From NCBI GenBank assembly GCA_015499995.1, contig JADNRV010000325.1, positions 1 through 54,163 of the forward strand: 54,163 nucleotides of DNA. Reading direction: 5' to 3'. This DNA is from Flammula alnicola (lineage: Eukaryota > Basidiomycota > Agaricomycetes > Agaricales > Strophariaceae). This document shows, piece by piece, positions 1-10,500 of this stretch (positions are counted from its first letter, which is position 1; each line of letters begins with the position of its first letter). The translations under genes were made by a program, and so were the position numbers. The notes beneath the pieces are model-generated. The model ran no database searches. It saw only the letters and a program-made list of their open reading frames with translations, and was not told the DNA's origin.

Positions 1-214
1 TTCCATTTGGGTGTACTCGGAACACAGGCTTGAGGCGAGGGTGGGTACCATTAATCCGAGTATCTCCTGTTAGGAAGTAGACACCGACAGCAAGAAAGTG
101 ATCTGAACACACACGAGACGAGGTGACATGGGTGATTGGTATTTCATGGATGCATACCAGGTGCATGCAGCGATGCATTCCCATGTCCATGGCCATAATA
201 CGTCCACTGGGGTG

Positions 215-480
215 GTTAAGAAAGTTACTTGCGCAACTAACTTATTCCTGCGACAAGTTAGCTTGTGCTAACTTTTGGCAGGCAAGTTGATTTGTCACAA
301 GTTACAAGCTAACTTGGCGCAGCGATCATGCCCGCAACAAGTTAACTTGGCACAGCTCGCTTGCGCGGTAAGTTGGCTTGGCCCACCGGCAGCCGGCTAC
401 ATGTTGCTCCTGCCTGACTGCTGCTCTCTTTGCCGTCTGCGTACCTTACTTAACAAGTACCTTGTATTAAGTTAGTAGCT
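215..480. repeat. AAGTTAGC motif cluster, left
   Basis: Variants of CAAGTTAGCTTG occur many times in both orientations within about 260 bp, for example ACAAGTTAGCTTGTGCTAAC near 257. The same motif family recurs at about 1395-1490 and 2470-2600 and was not noticed at this density elsewhere in the window. Dense short inverted motifs of this kind are typical of subterminal regions of non-autonomous DNA transposons. No clean terminal repeat or target duplication was found, so assignment to a family is not possible. Confidence 0.45.
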
Positions 481-1394
481 ACCACTATATAGACCGTAAA
501 TATACCAAATTACATATAAAGCTAGTATTTTAAGTCACAAAGCTAACCAGGTAGCTGGTGCGTTCTTTAGAACTAACTTACAGCTTGAGCGTCTAACTAT
601 TGCCGAGATGCATTCCCACGTCAGATTCATGTGAATTATAGTGTCTGTGGATTAATGAGGAGGAGTGAGAGCACGGGGATTTTTGAAGGTGGGAAAGGAT
701 TTGATGGCGAGTGTAGACGAAGTGCTTTGAAATAGGCAGAAATGGTATACTACGTGAGATGTGCAAATCGATTGTCGAGCGGGAGTGCGCGCGGCGTGAT
801 GGCATCACATGGGAATTTGGACTTCGCGCCGTTTCTACGAGCATGCTATCCATCCTCCACAATGGTACATTTATTGACTTATACATAATTTTTATGTTTC
901 ATGTACTACCATTAAAGTTTATTCTACCTAATTTGGAAGAGGGACGGGGCATGTTGCCGTTTTTGCGCGAGGTTTTATGTACCAGGTGCCGTGGGGGCAT
1001 GGGTGACCAGGTGCCTTTCCACGGAAATGACCGACTTTGTACAATAATTACACTCTCCCACCTTTACCAATAGCATGAAGAATTAGGTAGATCACGCTTT
1101 GAAGTATTATAGGTTCCAGCAAAATTTTAAAAAATGAAATTCATGCGAAGTTATGACATGAATTGGCGGCTGTACCAAATGTCACGTGAGTCGTGCGCAC
1201 TTATCCGTGGGCGCTTAACAGGCGCTTGCACGCAGTATGCGACACTTACATCCGACTCACTCTGCACTCACCTGAGCCACTCACCCTTACACCCTCACTG
1301 AAATTCATTCAGTCACATGCACTTGCACGCAGTTGCACGCATTTGTTAACACGCACTCATTTGCATGCACTTACATGCACTAGGTTAGTCTAAG

Positions 1395-1490
1395 TGAGGG
1401 GCAAGTTAGCCTATTGAGGCCTATTGCCGTACAAGTTGACCATGTGACAAGTTAGCTTGTAATGCTAACTTGCAGCTAACTTGCTCACTT
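1395..1490. repeat. AAGTTAGC motif cluster, middle
   Basis: This has at least four copies of the CAAGTTAGC / GCTAACTTG motif in about 95 bp, including the near-palindrome ACAAGTTAGCTTGTAATGCT. It is the same motif family as the clusters on either side. Confidence 0.45.
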
Positions 1491-1682
1491 GTGCCCGCAA
1501 ACAAACAAAAAGGTGCTACTAGAAGTCAGCAGAGCTGCTCTTTTCGTCACAGAGTGATAAATAAAGTGTGGGAAGTTACAGCCACTATGTTCATACTGTA
1601 CTATATTTCCCGAGTACGATATATATCTTAGTATATACAGGCAACCTTTTGTAGCAATCACGTTAGCGAAAAGAAAGTCAGC

Positions 1683-1690
1683 ATATGTGC
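1683..1690. repeat. Target-site duplication of the 424-bp element, left copy
   Basis: ATATGTGC directly abuts the left inverted repeat and is repeated exactly at 2115-2122 after the right one. Confidence 0.9.
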
Positions 1691-2114
1691 TAGTGATGGG
1701 CACGGGTATCGACACCCGTGCGGGTTTGCGGGTACGGGTCTAGCGGGTACGGGTGCGGGTGGGAATTGAGTCACCCTCAGGCAAACCCGTACCCATGAGC
1801 CGGGTCACGGGTTTTCGGCCGGCACACGGAAAACTCCGAAATGTGTGTCAAAAATGTTCTTTAGTTACCAGAATAGTTAATTATGTAATGTAGTTTGATA
1901 AAATTTATTCTAATTCTAATTCAACATTGTTACAATAGCACAAGTTCTCACGACGTCCCCATCAAACCCGCACGGGTTTCTGTACCCACGGGTCACCTGC
2001 AAACCCGCACCTGCAAGCACGGGATCCCGTACCCGTGGCCATGGGTGCGGGTTTTGGCGGGTACGGGTGCGGGTCGACAAAAATTCGCCCGTGGGTTACC
2101 CGTGCCCATCACTA
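1691..2114. mobile_element. Non-autonomous hAT-like element, 424 bp
   Basis: The ends are a perfect 18-bp inverted repeat, TAGTGATGGGCACGGGTA. The element is flanked on both sides by the same 8 bp, ATATGTGC (1683-1690 and 2115-2122). An 8-bp target duplication with a short terminal inverted repeat is the hallmark of hAT superfamily transposition. Inside each end are dense GC-rich repeats of CGGGTACGGGTGCGGGT and their complements, while the middle (about 1830-1960) is AT-rich. No transposase reading frame is present, so mobilisation would need a transposase supplied elsewhere. The perfect flanking duplication suggests a fairly recent insertion. The hAT assignment is inferred from structure only. 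Confidence 0.9.
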
Positions 2115-2469
2115 ATATGTGCTCCTGCCCATACATGCTTTTTTTATTACATGACACTTATAGAGACAGCTCTATGTAGTTCTAATTGGCTTCTACATTT
2201 ACATGTAACTATTGAGTCTCTATTAAACTGAATTTTGACTAGGTTAGATGAGGGTGTCTATAGATAACAATTTGACCCCCTCTTCTCCAGGCTCCTCCAC
2301 TTCAAAGCGCAGTACGGCATCTGAGGAGGATCAGATATACAAAACATTCATACATATGTTTCAATGCACCTGCTGGTATATAAATATCTGCTCGCATCTC
2401 CCGATATCCATAGGAAACGATATAACTCATTGGTACCTACGGCGCTGGGCCATTACAGTGTAAGAGCGC

Positions 2470-2600
2470 CTAGCGTGACAAGTTGCAAGTTAGATTGTCG
2501 TCAGCGTGGGAATAAGTTAAATATTCATCCCCTGCACTGGCATCTCGGCCACTGCAGGCCGCAAGTTAGCAAGTTGACCCGAAAAAGTAACTTTATTCAT
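2470..2600. repeat. AAGTTAGC motif cluster, right
   Basis: ACAAGTTGCAAGTTAGATTG and GCAAGTTAGCAAGTTGACCC repeat the motif seen at 215-480 and 1395-1490. The right edge (AAAAAGTAACTTTATTC, reverse strand AAAGTTACTTTTT) resembles the left edge of the first cluster (AAAGTTACTTGCG), so the clusters could be the two ends of one old element of about 2.4 kb. That reading is weak. Confidence 0.35.
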
Positions 2601-2622
2601 CTGCAAAACACCTGTTTGCTAT

Positions 2623-3178
2623 GCGCGCTACATAGTTGAAATAGGGACGTAGGCCCATAGCAACCCCCCCCTCTATGATAGCACCAAAAATTATGCTGAC
2701 CTATTATATAGCAACACATAGCACGCATAGTGATGTAGTTGTGTAGGACCATAGGACCAATAGTTCCGATAGTAAATTGTCCGCACGTATGCTCCCACAC
2801 GATCTGGGTTATTCCATATAAATTTTGCAAACCACGGGGTGAATTTTTTTGGGACCAAATACACTCAAAGAATCAGACGAGCAGTGGGTAGATGAAGAGA
2901 TATATATATATTGGTTGAGCGAGCTACACTGGATAATACTAACATGAGGTGTTACTATTAAGCGAGACCTCAGGAACCATAATTGAATCATTAACATGAA
3001 TGAACTTCTTTAGGAGGTTGAAGGTCCTTAGGTGACACAAGAAGGAATGAAGTGGCAGCTGTCGTCGAACCTGTCGTCGAGATAATTGGAAACGGTGTGG
3101 GAGCTGAAATACTTGCAAACGATCAATAAACCATGCACAAAGAAAGATAAATAGATACTCACCCTAACAGCCCACTGC
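2623..3178. other. No gene seen
   Basis: Only short open frames without domains or a plausible splice pattern were seen. There is a C-run near 2665 and a short TA run at about 2902-2910. Confidence 0.4.
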
Positions 3179-3516
3179 TTAGCCTTCATGAAGCCCTCTA
3201 TGAGATAGACAGAAAGAGTTACTAAGGGTTAGTAGTGAGGTTTGGTGAACGAAAGAAAACAATGTGCCGAGGACACAAGGCATCGCATGATGGCGTTCCA
3301 TACCATTTTCAATAATAATCCATATGCAGAGTCGAAGAAAATCCCCGCTTAGTATTCGTGAAGCACTCTACAAGACTCGGATGGACAGAAAGGTTCACGT
3401 AAGTTAGGGAGGATCAGTCAAGGGAAGACAACATACCAACGACACATGACACATGGCATACGAGGGCATGCCATAACATCTTCAATGAAAATCCATCCGC
3501 AGAGTCAAAGAAAATC
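3179..3516. repeat. Diverged tandem duplication, two units of about 170 bp
   Basis: Unit 1 (about 3179-3346) and unit 2 (about 3351-3516) line up along their length. Both run from GCTTAG, through TGAAGC-CTCTA and GGACAGAAAG-type blocks, to CAATGAAAATCCATCCGCAG / CAATAATAATCCATATGCAG and AGTC(A/G)AAGAAAATC. They differ by many substitutions and small gaps, so the duplication is old. No intact coding frame spans either unit. Confidence 0.6.
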
Positions 3517-4181
3517 GCGGAAAATTTGACATTTCGGGCCAAGCGATAACGCGAGAGAGAGGGGAAAGGAAGGAAGGGTGACAAAAATTCTCCTAAGTTC
3601 AACCCATCTTTTATTGTATGTGGTTCTTACATAATTTGACTGCCGAAACGTGCATTGAGAATGTTATGGCGCCCCTGGGAGAGGTCGCGAGGATAGTAGA
3701 AGCCATAGTGAGATGTAGAAGAAGGCAAACTGCTGAGAGGGAACCGTGTACATAGTAGCTGGTAGTTGTTCGATTACTATCAGATCCTACTGATGCCTTG
3801 TTTACTACTGAGTACTATATAGGAACTTCGGCATCATGTGGCACTACTGAGCGGCGGCCTACTATTTGGCCAAAACGCGTTTGCAGATGTTGACAGTCGT
3901 CCACTGGCATACACGACTCGTTCTGGAGATATGTTATGACCGACCCCTTCGGCCGACGCGTAATCCTACGCGTCGAGTGGACTTGAGTTCATATAGACGA
4001 GATTGACTTCGGGCCATCAGGGTCGATGACCAATCGATGACCATCTGGCAGAGAGGAGTAGAGGCGTTGAAACCACGACGAGAGATGAATGGTGGGGGTG
4101 AGTTGAAGCCTTTGACAAAAGGGTTATTTTGGGGGGGGGGGATTTGAGATATCGGGAGATGCAGAGTACATAGACACGAGG

Positions 4182-4800
4182 ACTGGGATTTGTGTAATTG
4201 AGCGCGAGAAGCAACGTCCCTGTGGATGAGAGCGAGATGCGTTAGATCAAATGAACGCGTAATACATTGACGAGATGAAAGGACGTACGTATGGACAATA
4301 ACCGGAGTGCTCTGAGGCGGTGGACGGAATCGAATTTCGAACTTCACAGCGCGGTGTGTAGATAAGTGAAATGAAAAGATGCTAGATGGCCCGACATCGT
4401 GCTGCTGAGCCCTGTGTGCGGTGTGGAATGCAGCGCGATGGCCGATGCGATGGGTGCGATGGGTGCTGCGGAAGATGATCATGAAAGGAAAAGATGGCGA
4501 GACCAGGCCATCTTCGTTTTTATTTTGATCCTCGAATATGTCTCGAACTTTGAAGCTGGCTACGATGATGATGTTTTCTATCGCAGACATGAAAAAAAAA
4601 AAAAAAAAAAAAAGAGAGATGAGGGATATGTATAGAGACAAACATCGATTTGAATCACAAATGCAGAGCTCCAAAAAAGGAACAGGGCAAAGGGTGGGCT
4701 GACGATTGTTGTTCTCGCCTCGTTGTCAGCGCGAACCTTAGAACTGAAGACATAAAGGTTCTCACAGGGAGTCGCGGGTCCATTACGGAGAAGACCATAC
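4182..4800. repeat. Dispersed duplication, copy A (uninterrupted)
   Basis: This segment aligns with 6091-6491 plus 7228-7345. Shared blocks include GGATTTGTG..AATTGA.CGCGAGAAGCA, CCCTGTGGATGAGAGCGAGA, GTGAAATGAAAAGATG, GGTGCTGCGGAAGATGATCA, AACAGGGCAAAGGGTGG and AGGGAGTCGCGG. Copy A keeps the uninterrupted counterpart (GGCTGACG, 4697-4704) of the 8-bp target where copy B carries a transposable element. Copy A has an extra stretch with a 22-base A run at 4592-4613. No protein-coding gene was identified in either copy. Confidence 0.75.
4592..4613. repeat. Homopolymer A run
   Basis: There are 22 consecutive A residues inside copy A, and copy B lacks them at the matching place. They could be slippage or the tail of a small retroposed insertion; no target duplication was identified. 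Confidence 0.8.
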
Positions 4801-4804
4801 AATG

Positions 4805-6085
4805 AAGCCGAGCATTGTGGGTTTGTGAATACCGTGGAGACGACGCACTCGAGAAGTTATTCCAGCAAAATGGATATCAAGTTCCGTAGCAATGCCACTG
4901 ATGAACAAGCCACCCAACAACCTTCGCTATGTGTGAAAAAATAGGATTAGATGTTGCGTCGATAGGAGGCGCCAAGGAAGAAGACAACGATGATTTCTAT
5001 GTATAGTTGTACTTAGGCGCCCAAGAGCTTAGGAGCTTCAACTCAGTGGCCCAAAGCGGATGTGGCGCCACAATCCACAATCGTGACCTGTTGCACTCTT
5101 TGCTCTCTGCCAATTTTTTTGGGCCCGTTTACAACGTCGTACAGCAGAAATGTCATTACCTCTGAGGCTAGACATCACCGCAGTGCTTAGGACCATTATT
5201 GGAGCACTCAAGACTCGCGCAGCACTCAGGCTGGAGGCATTCAGTTCTCGACACTAGCAAGAAACGACACTCACGCACCTGGCAACCGTAAGACACATCA
5301 TATGCTTGTAGTATTCCAAGCTTCACACAATGTTGCTAACTCACCCCACTGCTTGAAGCAGATCTCAGCATCTCGAGATGCGCATATAATCCATCACGCA
5401 TCGCAGAACGACCCTTTGGTGCATATATGCAGGTTTTCATGCAGATTTTCGACGCATATACTCATGTCAAAGCAGAATGCGATGCCATAAAGCAAGTTTG
5501 CCCATCACTTACATTGTAGCGCTTATTGACAGCCATTTATTCTAGGAAAATGGATAAGAACCTTACCGCCGCTGTGGGCTTGTCGCTCCAGAATGCTGCC
5601 AACCCACCTCCTGGATTATGGGACACCAGCGGCCCTCTGGCACCAATGTCGATCTCGAGAACACGCGCCTTGAAACGGACTATCCGACAATTAAGTACTG
5701 GAAAGAAGAAAACATATACGCAATCGACATCGACATCGACATCGTCGTCCGCCCCCTGGCCCAGAAATGCACTGCTGCATTTTTGCAGCTGCAATTATCA
5801 GCTGGCCCTTTCTCGGCCCTGGATCTCGCTCTTGAGTAGACCGCCACCGCCACGTGGCGCTCCGTATGCGCGCCCGCCGACGCTTGCGATCCGTGAAGAA
5901 GAGATGTGGTGTCGTAGCCGCTGAGGGTAGACAGGAGGGATGGCGTGTTGAAGGAGCCAAGGGGCTGGGAATAACGAACAAACGGGTAAGCATACACGTT
6001 CCAACGCACAATACGAACACGCAAATGCTTACCGATTGCCTGCATGCATCCTCGCAGCTATGTATTCACCCTCGTCCGCCCTGGA
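4805..6085. other. No confident gene; spacer between duplication copies
   Basis: Open frames up to 132 codons overlap on both strands at 5526-6045, but none shows a domain, intron structure or a convincing start. A short TCGACA hexamer repeat lies at about 5725-5745. The region may hold decayed coding sequence. Confidence 0.4.
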
Positions 6086-6491
6086 GTTACCTAGGATTTG
6101 TGCAATTGACCGCGAGAAGCACCGGCCCTGTGGATGAGAGCGAGACGCGTTAGATGAAATGAACGCGTAAGACGTGGACAAGATGAAAGGACGTACCTAC
6201 TCGGAGTCCTCTGAGGCGGAGCGCGGTGCGTCGATAAGTGAAATGAAAAGATGGGAGATGGCCGACATCGTGCTGGGCCCTGTGTGCAGTGTGCAGTGCA
6301 GCGCGATGGCCGAAGGTGGTGATGGATGTGATGGGTGCTGCGGAAGATGATCATGAACGGAAAAGACGGTGAGATCAGGCCATCTTGGTTTTGAAGTTGG
6401 CTATGATGATGATGTGTTGCAGAGATGAAGATCGATTTGAATCACAAAGGGAGAGCTCCGAAAAAGGAACAGGGCAAAGGGTGGACCGACG

Positions 6492-7227
6492 CAGTGTTGT
6501 GCGGTTAGTGACTAGAGTTACTGGTTACAGTTACGGCTACGGTTACAGTTCGTAACAGTTATTAACAGTTATCCATCAAATAACTGTCCCACGGCAAGCA
6601 GTAAGGGTCATGTAAGGCACTTGACATTGTGAGAAAGTCGCGCGCTCGACATCAGTGAAGCGCGCCCTCCCACCGCCGCCTTCAATTTTACTGAAATACA
6701 CTCGGGCTGATGTCGCACCTCTAACATCCGAGTCACGCAATTAATTTCCAGCACAACACACCCAACTTGTCCACGAGGATAATGAAGACAGTGAACCGGT
6801 TTTCATCTCTGAGAATTGGACAAGGATAGGAATATCCGATTTTACGTTTGATTCCTGGTCTTCTCACTATGCTCGCCTTGCCGCACTCACATTTGAAGTG
6901 GAACTCAGGCTGGAATTGTATGATTTACTGGAGATGGATGTTGAAGCTTTGAAGCCTGAGGTGACGAAGATCCAGATGCCGGACTTGATGATACTATGCA
7001 AGATATACTACTTGGCTAACACGTATTATGTTTTCAATATCAAATCTCCTTCTCATTTCATGTAATCGCGCAGATTGAGGCTTTTCGACGTTCTCATTGA
7101 TCTGGCCGACACTCAATATCTATATTTGGCAAGGCTCGGTTACAGTTCCTATCAATCCATAACCGTTCCTAACCGAAACAGAACTGTTCCTAACTGTGAG
7201 AACTGTTCTGGAACTGGCACAACACTG
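6492..7227. mobile_element. Non-autonomous hAT-like element, 736 bp
   Basis: The ends are CAGTGTTGTGC (6492-6502) and its exact complement GCACAACACTG (7217-7227). The flanks carry an identical 8-bp duplication, GACCGACG (6484-6491 and 7228-7235). The related copy at 4182-4800 has the empty site, which independently confirms insertion. Subterminal regions are full of GGTTACAG / AACTGTT motifs on both sides. No full transposase is present, but an open frame of about 106 codons without a start lies at 6748-7065. The 8-bp duplication and short inverted repeat fit the hAT superfamily; that assignment is inference. Confidence 0.9.
6748..7065 (+). pseudogene. Start-less open frame inside the 736-bp element
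   Basis: The frame is open for about 105 codons and ends at TAA 7063-7065. It has no usable ATG near its 5' end but begins at a possible splice acceptor (TTTCCAG, about 6745-6751). Composition is protein-like: an acidic start (HEDNEDSEPVF), then ENWTRIGISDF and a helical, Leu- and Glu-rich part (EVELRLELYDLLEMD), ending SPSHFM. It matches no family I recognise. It could be a leftover transposase exon or a captured host exon. Confidence 0.4.
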
Positions 7228-7404
7228 GACCGACGATTGTTGTTGTCGCCTCGTGGTCAGTTGTAACCCTTATACAGCGCGAACCCTAGACAGAAAGGTT
7301 CTCATAGGGAGTCGCGGATACATTACGGCGAAGACCCGGGAGGGAGTGCGGTATAATACCAACTTTCGGCACCCCACCAGGAGACACGAGGCTGCCCGTT
7401 TTGT

Positions 7405-7511
7405 TCCCAATCCTACCCTTTCCACTCACTGTTGTCGAGTCATCCCTTGTTGTTTTCTGCTTCGTCCTCTCTTTCGTCCTCGTCCTCCTCTTTTTCTTTC
7501 TTTCAAATTTC
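7405..7511 (+). promoter_or_regulatory. Pyrimidine-rich leader upstream of the large gene
   Basis: A long CT-rich tract (CTTCGTCCTCTCTTTCGTCC and neighbours, ending TTTTCTTTCTTTC) sits directly before the ATG at 7512. Such tracts are common around transcription starts and 5' leaders of filamentous fungal genes. The reading frame is open through it, but the encoded run of hydrophobic residues is better explained as untranslated leader. Confidence 0.4.
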
Positions 7512-10500
7512 ATGGCTTCACACAATCACCCCTCTTCATCAATCATGGCTCCATCTTCCTCCTCAAGCAGCCGCGTCCGCACCCTCTGGCAATCCTTCGA
7601 AAAATCCCTCACCTCTGGGCGCTCCGTCATGGAGCACAAAGTGCACGCCGCCAAAGCCAAAGCCGACACCGAATACACAAAAACACCCCTCCACCTCCGC
7701 ATGCCCTCCGCCCAGCACGAAGCGATGAAAGCCGCGCTCGTCAAGAAGATCAAGGAGCTGTACTTCGACAACGTCCGCGCGCAGTGGGCTGTAACGCTGC
7801 AAAGGGCCGGGCTGGCAGCCGAAGCGTGGACGGACATGACGGAGGCCGAGATGGCGGCAGTCGCGGAGGCGCTGGGCGGTGGGGTTGAGGATGAGAGCGA
7901 TGAGGATATGGTCGTGGTTGCGACCCCGCCACCGCCGCCGCCTCAGGTGCCTGCTGGTGCCCTGCAGCCGCCGTATTATGGCTTCTACGCTATGTCTACA
8001 TCTACCTCAGTATCCACATCTACATCCTCCTCCTCTGCATCATTACTCCAGCCCTTGGCCCCCTCCTTGTCCACCTCCACACGCTCGTCCAACGTCTCCT
8101 CCGCCTCCAGCTACGCCTTGGTCGACCCCAGCGCATTCCATTCGGAAGAAGAGGACGACGACTACTTTAACCCACTTATCGTGAGTTTCTTTTTCTTTCC
8201 TCCATCACACGTGTTTACTAACCACCACGTTCTACAGCCTACCAACTCGCACGACGCAACATCCGAAGACGACGATGACGACGCGATCCGCATCCACCCC
8301 CGCCGTAAAGGCAAAGTTGACCCGTTCGGCGCCTGGAATAGCAGCGGCGCATCTTCCCTCCAAAACTCCGTTGGTAGCGGTGTTTCCGACAGTCCTTTCC
8401 CGATTCCAGCTCCAGTGCCCGTACCTCGCCCACCGCTTGCGTCTGATTTCGTGCACAATGCCTCGTATGGATATGGGTATGGACGGACTGCGGCGACGGC
8501 TAAGGGTAAGGAGAAGGAAAAGGCTGCCACCGCCCCAACCTTGACCACGAACACAACAGCCCCACCCCCGCCCACAGCGCTCCCAAGCAGCAAACACAGC
8601 AAACCCCTCCGCCCGGGCCAGGGCCAGAGCCAGCCGTACATCGGCCCCCTCCTCGTCTCTGTCTCTCCTGAGCCCGAGTCTTCGTCTGCGTCGTCCTCTC
8701 CGCCGGTACCGACATGGAGCGAAGAAGAGGCGGCCTTCGAGAAATTCAAAATGCACACGCGGATGCGCAAGATCGTCGAGTTCCACCAGGCAGCGGCGCG
8801 GGCGGAGATTGGGCTCGCGGTGGCGATTTATAGGAGTCGGCTTTCGTCCTCCTCCCAAAAACAAGAGACAACAGACGGGCCCCAAACAACAACGGCGCAC
8901 CTGCTCCTGGAGCACCAGCGCGCGATGGGCGCACTGCAGGCGGAGAAGGAGGAGGAGCGGAAGGCGGTCGTTCGGGAGGAGAGGGTGAAGCGGCGGGGGG
9001 CGTTGGCGCTGGCTTCGGCTTCGGCTTCGGTGGGCAGTAGTAGCCTCAACGCGAATGGGAATGGAAGGGCGAATGGGACGGGGAAGAGGCGCCCAGGACG
9101 GTCGGATACCATCGTCGCCGCGCCTGGCTCTGCTGCTCGTGGTACGAGTGCTTTTGGAGGGCCAGCAAAATCCCAAGCACAAGGAAAGGCAAAGGCAGAA
9201 GGGAACTTGGCGTGGCTCGACACGCTCCAAGCCGACGTTCCGCGCAGCTTGGACGACGAGTTCGCGTTGGGCCGCGTGCTGGCCGGGTCTGGCAGGGATG
9301 AGGCGGGTGGTTGGGGGGTACAAAGAGACGAGAGCGAGAGAGGTAATGAGAGGGAGGAAGATGTGGAGGCGTTCTTGAGGCAGATGTTCCCTTCGAAGGA
9401 GGAGGGGGCGGGGGCTATGGCAGAGGCAGAGGCGTACGCAGCGAACGTGGAGCAGCAGGCTCCGCAGCCACAGGCTTTCGCGAGGTGGGCTCCATCTGCG
9501 TCCGCTACGTCTGGTTCGAATTCTACGAGCCAGCAGAGGGCGAACGCCATCGTCGCTGGCTCGGGCCCAGGGGTGAGCAGCACGATGTCAGGCTATACCT
9601 CTTCCTCGTCTTCTTTCGCCAATTCCCAAAACCAAAACCACAAGCGCCGTCCGTCAGACGCCGCGCGCACCACCACCGCATCGAGGTCGGCGTTCAGGAC
9701 ACAGGCGGGCCGGCCGTCGAAGCCGTTCGGTGGCCCCGAGGAGTCCAGCGATGAGGATGAGGATTCGCGAGTGCCGCAACGCAATGTGAATGGAAACGCA
9801 ATGACCCAAGCCCAAGCCCAAGGCCAGAGCCACAGCATGAACCCGTTCCTCGACGCCAGCGCGAGCGCGATGCTGTCGAGTCGGCTCGAGGAGGAGCTGG
9901 AGCCAGAGCTGGCGGGGCTGATGAAGGCGTACAGTCAGAGTGGGATGAGCGGTGGTGGGATGGGAGAATATGATGTGATGGGAGAATATGGTGCAATAGG
10001 AAATTACAGTGCGATGGGTGGTGGGATGGGAGAATACACTGCGATGGGTGGAATGGGTGGCAACATGGGAGAGGGCCGCCGCTCGGGATCGGGATCGCCG
10101 CCGATGGGGGCATCTGCGTTCCCTGCGTGGGGCCCTTCGACTTGGACGACTGCAAACGCAAGTAATGCATGGGCACCAGCACCGACACCAGCACCAGCGC
10201 TAGGACTGGGCAGGGATCTCCGCACGACAGCGGCTGCAACGCCTGTGCCGGTGGCGAGTGGGTGGACGAGGAAGAAGCCTGCTGCGGCTGGTGGTACGAC
10301 GACGACGAGTCAACCGGGGATGTTTGCGTCGTTCAAGAATCCTTTTGGGTTTGCGGATGAGGATGAGCCTGAGGCGGAGTCTGCGCCTGTGGTACAACCA
10401 CCGACGACGAAGATGGGAGCGAATTCGTTCATGAGTTCCATGATGAATGGGAAGGGGAAGAAATCCACTGCTGTGGCCGTGGAGCAACAACCACAACAAC

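Larger units (their letters stand above)
1..1682. other. Gene-poor repeat-rich flank
   Basis: No convincing gene was seen. The only open frames are short, lack splice structure and have no recognisable domain. The stretch holds two clusters of the AAGTTAGC motif (about 215-480 and 1395-1490), a degenerate run of CTTGCACGCA / GCATGCACTT units at about 1210-1385, and a 12-base direct repeat (GATGCATTCCCA) at about 172 and 608. This looks like decayed repetitive DNA. Confidence 0.5.
6091..7345. repeat. Dispersed duplication, copy B (interrupted by a transposon)
   Basis: Homologous to 4182-4800. Alignment runs from about 6091 to 6491, jumps over the element at 6492-7227, and resumes at 7228 (GACCGACGATTGTTGTTGTC) through AGGGAGTCGCGG near 7305-7320. 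The right end merges into the presumed 5' region of the gene at 7512, so the duplication may have moved promoter-proximal DNA. Confidence 0.75.

Noticed and set aside
172..619. 12-base direct repeat GATGCATTCCCA as target duplication of an insertion
   Set aside because: Twelve bases is not a typical duplication length for DNA elements, and no terminal repeats abut the two copies.
3934..4674. 246-codon minus-strand open frame across duplication copy A
   Set aside because: It includes the translated A-run as poly-Phe, copy B does not keep the frame, and there is no domain.
5725..5745. TCGACA hexamer run as a functional repeat or array
   Set aside because: Only about four short units; no spacers or structure beyond a microsatellite.
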